Shown: positions 10,011-22,773 of the stretch, in pieces
How the letters are laid out: each line of letters begins with the position of its first letter
Position numbering within the stretch: position 1 is the first letter of the stretch
Source of the DNA: Epichloe hybrida
Taxonomy: Eukaryota > Ascomycota > Sordariomycetes > Hypocreales > Clavicipitaceae
DNA length: 64,000 nt
Assembly: GCA_019022495.1 (NCBI GenBank)
Contig: JAFEKR010000008.1
Location: forward strand, 1,860,001-1,924,000
Direction: 5' to 3'
Position numbers and translations under genes: made by a program
Notes under the pieces: generated by a model
What the model was told of the DNA's origin: nothing
Seen by the model: the letters and a program-made list of their open reading frames with translations, nothing else
The model's database searches: none

Positions 10011-12363
10011 GCATTACCCGGAGCAGGCTGTCGTTTGTCATTGCCGGCGCCCTGTATACGTTGCATTTGGAGGTTGAGCATCACTGTTTGGTGCCGTGGA
10101 TGACTTGGAGTCGCGTAGGGAACAGGCTATTTCCTACAGGCATCATTTAGCATTGTTGGATTTCGTGGATTTCAGCCATCATGTACAAGATTTGACTGCT
10201 GCCACCGCCCATTACTACGCGACTTCTCTTGATGAAGGCATCAGGGAAAACGCGATTGTCTGATGGCGTCTGGAGCTACGCCAAGTGCCTCGAACACCTC
10301 CTCCAAACCCTTGAGCGCCTTGCCGCTGTTGTTTCGCGGTGATGACGGACGGGGGCCTGGGGGGTTTGCAAGGCTTTGGTAAGCATTCCTACGGATTACA
10401 GGGCCTCAGTTCAAGTCCGGCTGCCTCGATTGTGTTTCGCATCCACTGCTAGACAAGTTGCAGGGGTGAAAAGACGGCATCTGTTTCATCAACTTGGCTC
10501 CACGTAAGATGAAACACCACACGAGTGGACGCCGCCCCGTATTAATCCGTAGTAATCCGTAGTAGATAAAACATTGATGAATAATTGCTTGCTTCCCCCC
10601 GGTTTTTTCCACTTTGCCTTGCAGGTACCCGGGCCAAACCCTGCGGACCGGATCGCCTTGCTGCGTTGCCTGTTGGTCGGTGGGAAATATGCAGGAGTGC
10701 TCCGTATGTAATCCGTACTCGGTACTCCAAATTGCTTATGAGATGCTCAGATGCACGCGCGCTTATGTATTGTTATGTATGTATTATCCAACCCCCGGGG
10801 GATTCACCACTCCGCCTTGTTAGTTTGCTCCAATTCGTCCACGACCAAACCCCTTTCCCTGCCTCTACCGCCACGCCGCTTGTTCCAAACTTGGCGCGAC
10901 TCCAGTCTGGGTGTGCTCCATCTACACATGTAATTCAAACGTGCGATTTTCAGTCATCCTGTGAACACTCAAGGGGGAACCACGCAACCACGCAACCACG
11001 GTAATTTTTTTCGCTGCTCCCTGAATTCTGCGGATAGTAGTTGTGTGGGGACGGGAACAAGACAATGTCTCAGCAATGTATGATGCCTTGCTTCTCTTCA
11101 ACCCCTTGGTCATCTACGAGTAGTACATACATACATGATGGTCTGGCTCGCCATCAACCTGCGCCCTGGCACAGAGTAGTACACATATTACACACATATT
11201 ATATACATACATACATACATACATGGACTTGCCAATTCTTGCGAAGCGGAGCCATCGTCTCAGTCTCAGGAAGCACCAACATGGCCGCGTCGCAGCCCAA
11301 CTTCATGCGTTCGTTCCTACATGTATGCACCCACCATCATCTTTTGATCTCAAAGTTGCGAGTGTGCTTCTGATGCGATTGCATCGACATGCGGCTCGGC
11401 TGTCCCTCCTTTGTTGTTGAGCCGGAATGCGCTGGGACAACTCGCCACTGCCGTTACTTCCTGTTGCATGCAGGAGGAGCCAATCTGACTGAATAAATGA
11501 CTAAATAAATGACTACCATGACCAAGTCAATTGACTACCCAGGAACCTAGCACCGTACGAGAAAAGGTATTAACTTTTATCCCGCATCGAACACATGTAT
11601 TTATGGTACCACCAAGCACCTCCCCCAATGCTCCGCAAAATTCACGTAGAGAAAGTTGGGTTACTCGGAGCCTCGAATTGAATAGTTGAGAAATTGGCGC
11701 CCTCGTGCATTTCCCTCGTGCCCGCGTTTTCGACTGCCCCCCCCCCCCCCCCTCGTATGGGACCATTGGACACATAATAACCAGGGCCCGAGGAATACTC
11801 CGTACATGGTCCGTACATGTCAATATTTATCTGCACTGCTTGTCGACGTTCCTCGCCCTCCTACCAGCAGCGTCTCCGTCTGGTCCGGCCTACTAGTCTG
11901 GTCTGGTCTGGCCTGGTCTGGTCCGCAATTGCTCACCCTCCAGGTCTCCAGGTCTCCAATCTCCAATCTCCAACCTCCAGTCTCCTGCTCGACTTCCACT
12001 CCCTCTTACCCCCCCCCCAGTGTCTCTCTCCGCTGCTGGCCCTTGTGGTGACTGGACCAAACCCTGGCGTGCCCAGCACCCTCAACAGCACCGACTTTCT
12101 TCTGTTGCTCAGCCTCTGCCGGCTCTCGAAGTCGTCTTCTTCATCGTGTCGCCCTGACTTCTTACCACTCCATCATTTCGATTGGCGGCAGCTCTCGTGT
12201 CGGCGCACCGTCTCCGCGCCGTCGATGAGTGCAAATCCACATCTGAGTATTTCTTCCTCGACTTCGTCGTACCGTGTGGCCATCTCGCCAAACACCACCT
12301 GCCCTCGACATATTGTGATTTTCTGCCTTCGACTGGCCGCGACCGCTTTCACTGTTGTTCACC
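10011..12363. other. Long intergenic region, FYV7 / LIM-RhoGAP
   Basis: About 2.35 kb without a supported gene. It contains TAATCCGTAG direct repeats (10542-10564), TCCGTA words near 10701-10720 and a TACTCCGTACATGGTCCGTACATG cluster at 11796-11819. There is also an ACAT repeat around 11200-11224, a C-run near 11738-11751 and CTCCAATCTCCA-type repeats at about 11940-11990. The pyrimidine-rich sequence from about 11900 to 12360 looks like a long leader of the RhoGAP gene. Confidence 0.5.
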
Positions 12364-15300
12364 ATGGCTGCGGTTGTGGATGACTACCTCGACAGTCCTA
12401 TGGACAACGACGATATCTTCCCTTGCAAAGGCTGCGGAGAGGTCAGTACACGAGCCATGAGAACATGGTCTGCTAGAAACTACACTACTCTCTAGCCATG
12501 GCTGTATCGGCGGCTGACGTGGGAAACCATCTGATCTAGATTCTCGAAGAGGGCAAAGCATTTGAGCTAAGTACGTCACCGGGCACGGAAGGTTTGCCAT
12601 GATTCAATACTGCTTCTCGGTGTCAAAATTCAAATCAAATGCTTTCGTTCGTGACTGATGGATTGTGCGTGACTAGCTGGGAACCGATGGCATCTTGATT
12701 GTTTTCGCTGCCACACATGCGGCACCCTCCTCGACTCCGATGCCAACTTGCTGCTTCTGGGCGATGGATCATTAATCTGCAACAACTGCACGTACAGCTG
12801 TAGTGCATGCGGCAACAAGATTGAGGATCTTGCCATCTTGACCGGAGAACAAGCTTTCTGCGCAACCTGCTTCCGATGCCGCAATTGCAAGAGAAAGATT
12901 GAGAATCTGCGATATGCCAGAACTTCACAGGGCATATTCTGTATGGGATGCCACGAAACACTCATGGCCAGGCGGCGGAAGAAAAACAAGGCCACCTCGG
13001 GAGCGAAATCTCGAGACAAAGATCACTCACCAATGGTTCCCGAGAAGTCTCTTCCCGCACTGCCCGAAAGCGCCATTCCTCCAAACGCCTTCTCCAACGA
13101 TCGTGTCGACCCCGATTCCGACACGCCCACAGAAATCTCCCCACCGCCACGCGCAACACACCGACACAACAACGAGTCTTCGTCGAGAGGCAGCTCGAGA
13201 CCTGCGCGCTCACCAGAAGGGCGACCTTCGTCAACCAAGACGGAGGGGCTGAGCTTGCCTGTCACTACGTATCGGAGGAATCGCAATTCGTCCATCTACC
13301 AGAGTGCAGACTCTGCACCCGGTGAAGGGCCAGAAAGCTTCTTCATACCCGTAGCTCTTGACCCCAGCCCCGGTCCCGTGGGCACTCCTCGATCAATGTC
13401 AGACAACGCTGCTGAAGGTGGTCGACGCAAGGAGAAAGATTACTTCAGTGTTCCAAAGTCGTCTGCGTCGGACAGGCGTGATGATTCTGCAACCTCGGCG
13501 CCTCATATTGCGTTCCAGGAGAAGGGTCGTACCGCTTCGTCGGATCATGATGTTGCAAGACTCAAATCCGCCAAGTATTCCAAGACGCAAGAACAAGGTC
13601 AAAGGAAGGCCTCGGCGTATGGTGACGAGTTCAAGCTTCAGGAGGCGCCGGTTGTCAGGAAGGGGGTATCGACTCGCAGCAGTGCTTCCCATTCTCCTGT
13701 CCCCCAAGATCATGCGTCCAACAAGATCAACAATGGCATTGTACGGAAGGACGGTCATACCAACCTGTCGGAGGCTCGGAGAGTGAATGAAGCACGCATT
13801 TCCGATGATTCGGACGGTATCAAGCCAAGCAGCCGCCTAGATCTTACCAAGCCCATCCCTCGAAAGGGACTTCCTCCGACCAGTGGGAGAAATTGTAAGT
13901 TTCGCGAATTCTCGGTCCAACTATGATGGGTTTTCCGTGTTCTTGGCTAACCAAGCCGCAGCGAATGGACAATCCGTTTCGCGTACAGCTTCATCAGAAC
14001 AAACTACTCAGTCTGGCTCAACTGAGTCGTATACGCAGCCTCGCGCCGCGCCGCCCCCGCCGCCATCAGCTGGCGCTCGTGCCCAAACTCCTCAACAGGC
14101 GTCAGGGGGCGCCAAGGATCATGGTGAACAGAAAGTATCGCCAAAACTACCTAGGTGGAGCAACGGGGGCGAATTCAGCATGGACGAAGACATGGCTAGA
14201 ATCCTTGGCACCGATGAAGGGTCCTCCTCAATTCTACGCCGAGTATCCAACGTGGTACGCCATGGCCGCACCGGCAGTGTAGAATCCAGCTACCATCCCA
14301 ACCCCACCAGGATCAGCCATAGCCGAAGCATCAGCGAAACAACACGAGCTACTACATCGCCCAGGTGGCCCAAGTCTCCTCATGGGGTCGACGATCACCC
14401 AGCAATGTCTCAAGATATCAGCAGCCCGATGTCCACATCATCTCCCGACGATGCTTCCTTGCTGAAACGACAACTTAGGAACTCTGAGCAGCGTGTAGCC
14501 GAGCTGGAGAGGCAGTTCTCGACAGAAAAGGACATCAAGAACCTGAACAAGAAGTTGGTTGAGAAGCGGAAAACGGTGTCCGTCCTCGACACACAGACGG
14601 AAATAATGATTCGTCAACTAGAAGTGCTCGCCGGCTACGTCGAGCGCGCCAAGGAAACGAAAAAACCAATCGACCCCCGGGAACTGGAGGACTCGGCCAT
14701 CAAAGAGTTCGTGAAAAAGCTGGATGCTGTCAAACAGGACATGTCCGACGCGATTGAGAAACTGCATGAAGAGCGCGATCAGCTGGTTGAAGAGAAGGAA
14801 CAGGCAGTGGCTGATCGGGAACGAGCACTGATGGAATTCGAGCAGCTTTCGTCCAAGAATGCCCAGTTGGCTGACATGAACAATGACTTGACGCATCAGA
14901 TCCAGGAACGCTTCAAGTCTCAGATTGGAGATGTCAAATCACCCAACGGTCTAGGGATTTACGGCCCTGGCAAGACTGGCGGCGCCGGAGGATCATCTCT
15001 CAACCTGGAAACCTCGAGCTTGGCGACAGGCACCACGTTCGTTGGCGATGAGGAACCCATCGTTGAGAGTGGCCCGACGGTGGTGCAAGTCAGAAAGGGG
15101 CAGGTGAAGAAGTTCAATTGGAAGAAGGGTTCCAAGACAATGGCGCAAAACGTCGCCAAGGGCGTCAACAGAGCAGTCGTGGCCTTCCAGCAGACCGACC
15201 GAGAGAGACTTCAGCAGCAGCAGCAGCAAGGTATGGTCGGGGACAACATTGGCCTGCCCTACAACATGACGGTCTCACAGGTCGAGTCGGTGGGACCGTC

Positions 15301-16191
15301 CTCATTCAACTCATCATTCAACAATGCGGCCCAAAACAAGCAGCAACTGGACCCAGGCAAGCAAGGATTCGGATTCTTTGGCAAGAAGAATGCAATGCCC
15401 AAGTCAGTCTCGGCCAGCGCGGTCGCCACTGCGGCAGCTGCAGAGCCCGCCTCAACCTTGTTCGGGTCTGATCTGGTCGAGCGTGCCGAGTACGAGCGTC
15501 GTCAGATTCCGGCTGTCATCACACGCTGTATCGAAGAGGTTGAGCTGCGCGGTATGGACCAAGAAGGCATCTACCGCAAAACGGGCGGCAACTCGCAGGT
15601 CAACATGATCAAGGACGGCTTCGACAAGAACGAGAACTTTGACATTTCGGATCCAGACATGGACATCACCGCCGTTACAAGTGTGCTGAAACAGTATTTC
15701 CGAAAGCTGCCCATGCCCCTTTTGACTTTTGATGTTTATGATCTTGTACTGGAATCAAATGGTAAGATGTACCGGAAGTGATTTGTTGATTTGTAGTAGA
15801 GAAGCTAACAAGGCATCAATCATCATCGTGTAGCTATTGTTGACGAGGCTGAGAGGTGTATACATCTCAGAAAATCATTCGCAACGATGCCCGAAAGGCA
15901 CAGGGACTGTCTCGAGTTTCTCATGTTCCATCTTCATCGAGTGGCCCAGCGCGAGTCCGAGAATTTGGTAGGTGACTATGACTTTCTAAAAAAGAGCAGA
16001 TCCCCCCCTCGCGTCTCTCGGGGCCATGTCTAACATTTCTCTAGATGTCACCAAAGAACTTGGCCGTTGTGTTTGCACCAACAATCATGCGAGATCTCAG
16101 CATCGAGCGTGAAATGACGGACATGCACGCCAAAAACATTGCTGTGCAATTCGTTATTGAAAATACGAATCGCATCTTCGATGATTCCTAA
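12364..16191 (+). CDS. LIM-domain Rho GTPase-activating protein (Rga1/Rga2-like)
   Basis: Six exons, 12364-12441, 12540-12570, 12677-13894, 13962-15761, 15834-15967 and 16045-16191, join in frame to 1135 residues. Exon 1 begins the first LIM domain (CKGCGE, Cys21 and Cys24), which is completed by exons 2 and 3 (HLDCFRCHTC, CNNC). A second LIM follows at once (CSACGNKI, CFRCRNC, CMGC). Residues about 125-570 are Ser/Pro-rich linker. Residues about 580-730 form a coiled coil rich in Glu/Lys heptads. A Q-run lies near residue 865. The C-terminal RhoGAP domain (about 955-1135) shows GIYRKTGG with the arginine finger at about residue 981, and later SPKNLAVVFAPTIMR. The two-LIM plus coiled-coil plus C-terminal GAP order matches yeast Rga1/Rga2, which act on Cdc42 in polarity. 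Lrg1, with three LIMs and Rho1 as target, is less likely. Confidence 0.92.
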
Positions 16192-17330
16192 GCCCTCGCT
16201 CTCCCATGTGGTCATGTCCCCACGTGTGCATGAACACTGGCCCTCGTATGACACGACGCGACGAGGCTTTTTGACTCGGGATCGACGTCGAGCGGGGATC
16301 CTGGCAGCGCTGGCGTTTGTTTTACTTGTTCTGGCCGTTCATGGTAAAATTTCTTTGTCGTCTGAGCAAGGCATTGTCGCGTCGGCCTCACTGTACTCTT
16401 CGGTATTTGACGACTTTTTTTAGCAGTCACACAAAAAAGAAGCAATAAGAAAGATGACGTCGAGACTGGGCAAGCATGACGACAACTTCTTCTCCCGCGA
16501 CGACTTTTCTTCTTAACCACACTTTTCTTGTCACGCCAATTCTTGCGGCTTATGTGGATGTCATGGCTCAGGACATTGTGCATGCATTTTTCTTCTTCTT
16601 GCAACAACATTTTACTGGCAAGTAGTCTCAAGGTTCGGAGAGAAGGGGGGGCGGTGGAGAAAAAGAAGAAAGAGAAAAAAAAGACATGTACATGTCTTTG
16701 CGTGTGTGGTTCCATTCAGCTTAAGATTTTACTTAACTATGCCCATCCCATCGGCGGCCTTTTGTTGAACGAGGTCTCACAGATTGGTGTTTTTCAGCAT
16801 CTGTCGCGGATCCGCACTATGTAGTCCTTTTTCTATTTTTTTTTTTTTTCCTGCCTTGTCTCGCTCAATCACCTAGATTTGATTCGGAATTCTCGCCCGC
16901 TGGTCGGTGGAAGGTGATGGCGTATATTCACTCGGCTTGTAGGCAGCATGGAGGAGTCAATTTGAAATGGGAGTGCTCTGGAGCAGTCGAGCCCAATAGT
17001 TGAAGCTGTCGTTGAGCTGTGATTTGGATGCTTTCTCTGGCTCGGCCGGGGTTAGTTCATGGAGCCCCCTTTGACTACTTGACCTCGAACACTTTGAGTC
17101 ATCGTCATCTTAAATAAGGCTGTTCACCAAGTCAAATTTGCAAAAGTGCCACCAGTATAATGTTTAAAAATAAGAATTTTCTTGGAGGTAGTCCTACATC
17201 AATCAACCTTTGTCCACCCACCCATCCGCCCAACGCCGCCTTGCGACAGAAGATGAACGCCAAACGAGCAAGCTTTTGGAAAGAATACATTGGGGGGTTT
17301 TTTTTTTGTTGACAACAAAATGACTAACAC
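16192..17330. other. Convergent intergenic region, RhoGAP / STU1
   Basis: About 1.1 kb between the stops of two convergent genes. It holds purine-rich and T-rich runs (A/G tract 16660-16683, T-run 16838-16849, T-run 17300-17308) and no convincing open frame. It is expected to contain the 3' untranslated regions and poly(A) sites of both genes. Confidence 0.5.
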
Positions 17331-20300
17331 CTACGCAGTGACACCACCATGCTCCCGCTGCCTCTTTGCAATATAATACGTAATCAAACTCTTGGGATCC
17401 TCCTTCATATTGCTCATGGCCTCCCAGAAGCCGCCATCACCGACCCGCTCATGCAACGAGACGCAAAACTTGACGGCATCCATGCGCACCCCCGAATTAG
17501 CCGACTCCAGACACCGGCTCGATAGGCCCGTCAGCTGCGCGAGCTCCTTCTCCGAGGGCACATACTCGGTGCGCTTGTCCAGCATCTCCTTGAGAACATG
17601 CAGGCCCATGCTGAGAGTGCGACAGCCTTCGATGGTGCCATCGCTACGCGCTTGCAGTCTCTTGCTGAGAACGACGACCATCTCGGACTCGTCTCCGATG
17701 GCGACGAGCTCGTCGGCGAGGAGCTCCAGCCCGCTGACGACGTGGGCTCTCGTGTCGTAGGCGCCACGAGTCTCGAGGAGCGATTCGAGACCCTTGGAGA
17801 CATGGGGCTGGAACCTGTCGCGCTCCTTCTTGAGGAGTAGCTTGATGGTGGATAGGATCTGTGCCTTGACATCCTGCACCTTTTCCGTGGGCATGCCGGG
17901 CAAGGCGTCTTCCAAGTACTGGAAGAGTCCCAGCAAGAGGGCCTCGAACCTCTCATCTGTAAACACGGTCTTGCTGTCGCGGATGAGGGACTGCAGCTTT
18001 CTGAACCCGTGCACCTCGAGATTCTTGTTCCTGATCTTGCTGATTCCGCTGTCCAGGAGTTTGGAGTTCTGGCGAGCCTTTTCCGGCGAGTCGAGCTGCT
18101 GATCTGTCGTGAAGAGAGACTGACCGTTTGCCTTGGGCAAATTGCCTGCGTCTTCATTGACCGGCTTGTCTTCCAGCACGGGGGCGTTAAAGGTAGGTTT
18201 TGTAGCGGACGCGTCGTCATCGGTGAATGGGTCCTCGTAGACTTTCAGTGAACGAGATGGCGTTTCTGCTAGAGAATCGAGCTTGTTGTCGCTGCTCGGA
18301 ACGTTGTTTTTATCTTGCGAGTGGACTTCAGGCTCGGCACGCACCATCTCGGGGGATTCCTGGAGCTGTGTCGCCATGTCTTGCTTCGGAGGAGAAACGT
18401 GCGAGCTGGCAGGCCGAGGTACTACTACTTGCTTGCTGACATCCTCCTCAGTTGATTTTGCGCAGCTGACAGAGGGAGGCGATGTTTGCGCATTTTTCAA
18501 TACCACAGGGCTGCCGCGAGGCGAGGCAGTGCGCTTTGATGTGGATTGTTGAAAAGCAGGCGAAAGGATGCTTGATTCGCTGGCATGAGATTGATGTCCC
18601 TGCCGAGTCTTCGGGACCGTCTTCTTTGGCGTGACGACGGCCTTTGCAGGTTGCCTGGGCGTGGGATGATGCTTGGACTTGGTGCTCTCGGGACTGGAAG
18701 CTTCCAGTACGTGATGATCTCGGACAGAGTATGGACCGGCGGTGGCCGGGCGAGCAGCCGTTTCTGGTCTCCGCCGAGTCGGCCGCATGGGAGCCACCGA
18801 CATGCCTCCGGCGTTGACGGACAGGGTTGATTCGGGGCGAGTCCTTGTGGCGGTCGATTTGTTGGATGTCGTGGATGTCGTGGATGTCGCGGAATGAGCC
18901 GAGACATTCGATGTTGTGCGTGTCGGTGAAGAAATGTGAGCCATGGCTGATCCAGGCCGGGCCGGCAGATTCTTGGTAGCCAGCGCAGCCTTTTTCTGCG
19001 CCAGCATGGTTTCACGGAGGCTCGGCTTGCTGGACGTCATCATGGTGCTTCTTGAAAGCCCAAGACCAGGTTTGGCTGGCGGATCCGACTTCTTGGGGGA
19101 GTTGGGATTGCTGGCATCTTTGTCAAGGAGTTTTTGCGCCGTAGCGTCCAGGTCGGCCATGATGCTGTGCCTCATGTTAGCAAGCCACAGAACCAAAATG
19201 GACATGGAGAATGCCGGATACATGTATGTGTTGTTGTATTATAGCTTGGAGATCCCAGGGATGCACTTACGCATCAGCTCTGGCAGGCCACACGCCCCAA
19301 AAGGCCCAGTACGCTGATCTTGTCTTCTCTCTCACGCCGGGGTTGGCATCGCCTAATCCCTTGCGGAGAATCTTCTCCATCAGATCCACGCCGCCGGTAT
19401 GCTCGACGTGGCTCTTGTGACCAGCTTCTTTCCGCAGCACTGTTTTGAGCCAATTGGTGGCGTACGTCCTGGGCTGGACGTTCTTGTCTTGACTCGCACA
19501 CCAGATGTGGTGCATCAATCGCTGATTGTAGGTTACTCTGCCAATGATTCGGTCGACCGTCACATTCGCCATCTGCGAGCTAATCTTCTTCGTACCGGCG
19601 GACAGCTTGACAAGATTCTGCATGAGCAACTCAACCATGGGGTCCATGGCCGGACCTAGCGAGACGGCGAGTTCCTGCACGAGGCCGCAGCCCTCCTTTG
19701 ACAGACTTGTCCGCAACGAGCTGACTGCCTTGATAATGCCGTCCAACATACCGCGCAAGCCGGTGACAAAGACATCCTGGAAGTCTGTTGCGGCATTGCC
19801 GGCATTGAGCCTGCGGAGGGTGTTGATGGACTGCTCGCGCTTCATCCAGTTTTGCTCCGATTCTCGTCCGTCAAAGTGCGGTGCCATGTCCTTGAATATA
19901 TCGTCGAGCTCGCGATTGGTATTGACATACTGCGGGTCAACTGCATCGGCTTGCGCATCGGGCATCGGGGTGACTGGGCGGTCGCTCGCTAGAGATGAGA
20001 CGCTGGCGGCGAGGTGCGGACGGCTCGGTTGCGACAGCTGAGAGGGCTGAGAAGACTGCGAGGCGAACCCGTCGCAGGGAGTTTCTGGGCGTCCACCGGG
20101 GGGGGCCAAGGCCTTGACGATGGCCTGTTCAATGGCAGGGCGAACCCTGAAATTTTTCAATTGTCGCTTGAGGTCTGACTTTGCAGTATTGGGGGCCGTC
20201 CTGGTCAAGACGGTCAGGTTAGCAAAGCCTCCACGGAGCAGAGCTTGTCGAGGAGGCGAGTCTCTCACTTGAACAGTTCAATCACAGTGGTCTTAGCAGT

Positions 20301-20956
20301 GTCGCGAACCATGCCGTCTGCATCCTCGAGAAGTTCCATGAGCAGGGGTACATAGGCGCGGAAGGGCAATCCTCGATCCTCGTGGGCCTACATGGCGACG
20401 ACAGACGTACGGGTCAGCACGCATGGCCACACAAGAGCGTGCGGCAAGGACAGCAACCATCTAGAAGTTGGGAATAATTTTAAATACCTACCTGCAGCAG
20501 CCAATGCATGCCCGCCTCCTTGGCTCTCGGGTTCTTGCCAGTCAAAGCAGAACTGCGCACGAAGCGCTCAACTTCGGCAGGCGCGACGGGACAGAGCGTG
20601 TGGAGCGACGCCGTGGCCAGAGATCGATACTTGTCTTTTGAGTCGCCGAGCTTGTCAATAATCAACGGCAGGGTGCGCGCGGCCTCGCGAGCAAGGAGCT
20701 TCGGGTCCTGTCGCGACAGACGAGTCAGGAGATGATTGAGCGCAGTGAAGCCGGCATTGACGAGGGCAGCATGCTGCGAGGAAGAAGCAGTGCGTAAGCC
20801 GTCGAACAGGTGAGGAACGCAGGTCTCGGGGACATTGTGTTGCTTGATGGCGGATTTGATGGTTGTGACGAACTGCACTTTGGCATCGAGAGACGAGTCG
20901 CTGCGCAGGATGGTCAGCAGATCCGCGACCTGCTCATCCGTGAGCTTGTCGGCCAT
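17331..20956 (-). CDS. STU1: Stu1, CLASP-family microtubule-associated protein
   Basis: Four minus-strand exons, 20956-20492, 20387-20269, 20200-19271 and 19164-17331, give 1115 residues. The ATG at 20956 (MADKLTDEQVADLL) is chosen over an upstream in-frame ATG at 21031 because it matches the family start. Residues 1-220 form the first TOG/HEAT-like array (HLFDGLRTAS, ALVNAGFTALNHLL). A second CLASP_N-type TOG array spans about 285-510 (MKREQSINTLRRLNAG, VDRIIGRVTYNQRLMHH). About 515-860 is a long basic Ser/Thr/Pro-rich linker, typical of microtubule-lattice binding. A third helical array lies at about 880-1115. Stu1 binds tubulin at plus ends and kinetochores and supports spindle assembly. 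The last acceptor could also be six nt upstream (ATGAG); the one used leaves better spacing from the branch site and reads ADAIMADLD. Confidence 0.93.
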
Positions 20957-21035
20957 GGCCGTCGGCTGCTGTACTGTCGAGCGGCGAGAGAAACAAGAAA
21001 TGAGGAAGACGAAGGGTAGCTCGATAGCCAAAAAT

Positions 21036-21074
21036 CTGGCTGGGCTGGGCTGGGCTGGGCTGGGCTGGGCTGGC
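21036..21074. repeat. (TGGGC)n pentanucleotide repeat
   Basis: Six exact TGGGC units from 21041 to 21070 with imperfect flanks, about 80 bp upstream of the STU1 start codon. The plus strand is G-rich. Confidence 0.9.
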
Positions 21075-21563
21075 TGCGACGCTCGTTGTTAGAACCGTCC
21101 CTCGTGTCGGGCCATCACAAGAAACAGAAGCGCGGCATCACGGGGGACGTGGAATTGGATGAAGTGTGAGCGTGACGAACGGGGTGGTGAGATTTATGAG
21201 GATAAAGAAAAAAAAAAAAAAAACCGAGTCGAGAGGAGAGCCGGAGACTAGGTGAGGCCATTCCGGGGACTAGAATAAAGAAAGACGCGACTTTGAGTGG
21301 TCGACACGGCCAAAGAGGGGCAGCTGATTAATAAGACCGGTGCTCTGGAAGAAGAAAAGACATGAAAGGGGCGCGCCAAGCCTCATGGAGTCATGGACAT
21401 GTCTGAGAAACATGGAAACATACCTATTTACGATGGCATCGGCGCGCTACAGTGCGGAAGTGAATGAAGCACAACTCGGACAAGGATGCGGTCTCGTTTG
21501 GTGAGGTATGATATGAGGGAACCGATGCATTGAAGGGAATAATCCGCGTGTGGTAGTGGAACA

Positions 21564-21626
21564 AGGTGCGAGATGCGAGGTGCGAGGTGCGAGGTGCGAG
21601 ATGCGAGGTGCAAGGTGCGAGATGCA
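21564..21626. repeat. 7-bp tandem repeat AGGTGCG / AGATGCG
   Basis: Nine consecutive 7-bp units alternating between AGGTGCG and AGATGCG, with two ending in A. It lies about 380 bp upstream of the BSP-like gene. Confidence 0.88.
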
Positions 21627-21746
21627 ACGGCGCACCGGCCGCTGAGCGGGCTTGGCTTGCGAGTTGGCCGTGTTGTTTACGTTTGGCTGCCTGGCTGCCG
21701 GGTACGGAGCAGACTGGTTGGTTGGTTGCAGTTGCCGGGGCGAAGG

Positions 21747-21790
21747 GGATGCGATGCGGATGCGATGCGGATGCGATGCGGATGATGCGG
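21747..21790. repeat. 11-bp tandem repeat GGATGCGATGC
   Basis: Three exact 11-bp units followed by a truncated fourth. The sequence is related to the 7-bp repeat upstream through the shared GATGCG core. Confidence 0.85.
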
Positions 21791-22002
21791 ATAACGATGG
21801 AGATTGGGGATGCGGGGCTGTCAGGGTCAGTCAATCCCATCATATGTAAATTCCTACAGTGGGTGGATGGATCTATCATGAAATCGAATCCAGAAATCTG
21901 TTTTCTTTCTCAAAACATTTATTCACTCGTACCACACCCAAAACCTCATCTCCCTCACCGTTCCGCCCAACAACCAGTCAGTCACACGGCCTCGATCAAA
22001 CC

Positions 22003-22773
22003 ATGTCCCCCGCCATGGGAATCACCACCTCCACCGACGACGAGCAGCAACAGCAACAGCAACAATCACCCTTTACGCTGCCCAAACTCCGCCTCGAGTT
22101 CAGAGACATCACCCACCCAGGCGCCAAACTCTTCTTCTCCTCCCTCAACGCCACAAATGTCATCACCAGGGCCGCCGCCAACGTCCTCCGCCTTCTCTAC
22201 CGCTCCCCGTCCGATCCCACCACCACCGCACCGCCCACCCGCTCCGTCACCTTCATCTTCCGTGACATGCCCGGCGTGGCATACACCACCGGCAGCGAAC
22301 TCGACGACGACCACAAGGAGGTCCACTTTGCGCTGGACCACATTTCCAAAACGCCCAGGACGCGCACCTGCTCCGAGGTCGAGGGCGTCGTCACCCACGA
22401 GCTCGTCCACTGTCTGCAGTGGAACGCCCAGGGCACCTGCCCGGGGGGTCTGATAGAGGGCATCGCCGACTGGGTGCGGCTGCATTGCGGCCTGGTTCCT
22501 CCGCATTGGAAACGCGAGGTGAGGGACAAGTGGGACGACGGGTACCAGCACACGGCGTACTTTCTGGACTATTTGGAGAAGAGGTTTGGGGAGGGCTTCG
22601 TGAGGAGATTGAACGAGGAGCTCAGGGTGGGCAAGTACCACGAGAAGACGTTTTGGCCGGAGCTGACGGGCACCACGGTGTGTGATCTGTTCCAAGATTA
22701 CGTTGCGTATCTCAAGGACGACGAGAGACAGTCCGCACAAGTGGAAGTCGAGTTGAAGAGAGAAGCAAGCTAG
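22003..22773 (+). CDS. Basic secretory protein (BSP)-family zinc-peptidase-like protein
   Basis: A single exon, 256 residues from the ATG at 22003. The N-terminal 25 residues include a run of seven Gln. The core shows LRLEFRDITHPGAKLFF near the start, then ALDHIS and THELVHCLQW with a zinc-binding HELVH at residues 132-136. EGIADWVRLHCG follows and the end is TAYFLDYLEKRFG. This order is characteristic of the plant-and-bacterial basic secretory protein/peptidase family (PF04450), which also occurs in many fungi. No signal peptide is visible at this start. An in-frame ATG at 21859 adds 48 residues without creating one, so the product may be intracellular, or it may leave the cell by an unusual route. 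Proteolytic activity is inferred from the HExxH motif; the substrate is unknown. Confidence 0.85.
   Translation: MSPAMGITTSTDDEQQQQQQQSPFTLPKLRLEFRDITHPGAKLFFSSLNATNVITRAAANVLRLLYRSPSDPTTTAPPTRSVTFIFRDMPGVAYTTGSELDDDHKEVHFALDHISKTPRTRTCSEVEGVVTHELVHCLQWNAQGTCPGGLIEGIADWVRLHCGLVPPHWKREVRDKWDDGYQHTAYFLDYLEKRFGEGFVRRLNEELRVGKYHEKTFWPELTGTTVCDLFQDYVAYLKDDERQSAQVEVELKREAS

Larger units (their letters stand above)
20957..22002. other. Divergent intergenic region, STU1 / BSP-like gene
   Basis: About 1.05 kb between divergent starts. It carries three separate tandem repeats with unit lengths of 5, 7 and 11 bp (listed separately) and an A-run near 21208-21223. Both promoters must lie here. No gene is seen. 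Confidence 0.55.

Noticed and set aside
10380..10440. Possible tRNA T-arm (GTTCAAGTCC)
   Set aside because: No matching acceptor stem or anticodon arm could be folded within 75-90 nt upstream.
21859..22002. Upstream ATG at 21859 as the start of the BSP-like protein
   Set aside because: The added 48 residues have no signal peptide or conserved motif; the ATG at 22003 places the start just ahead of the Gln run and domain.
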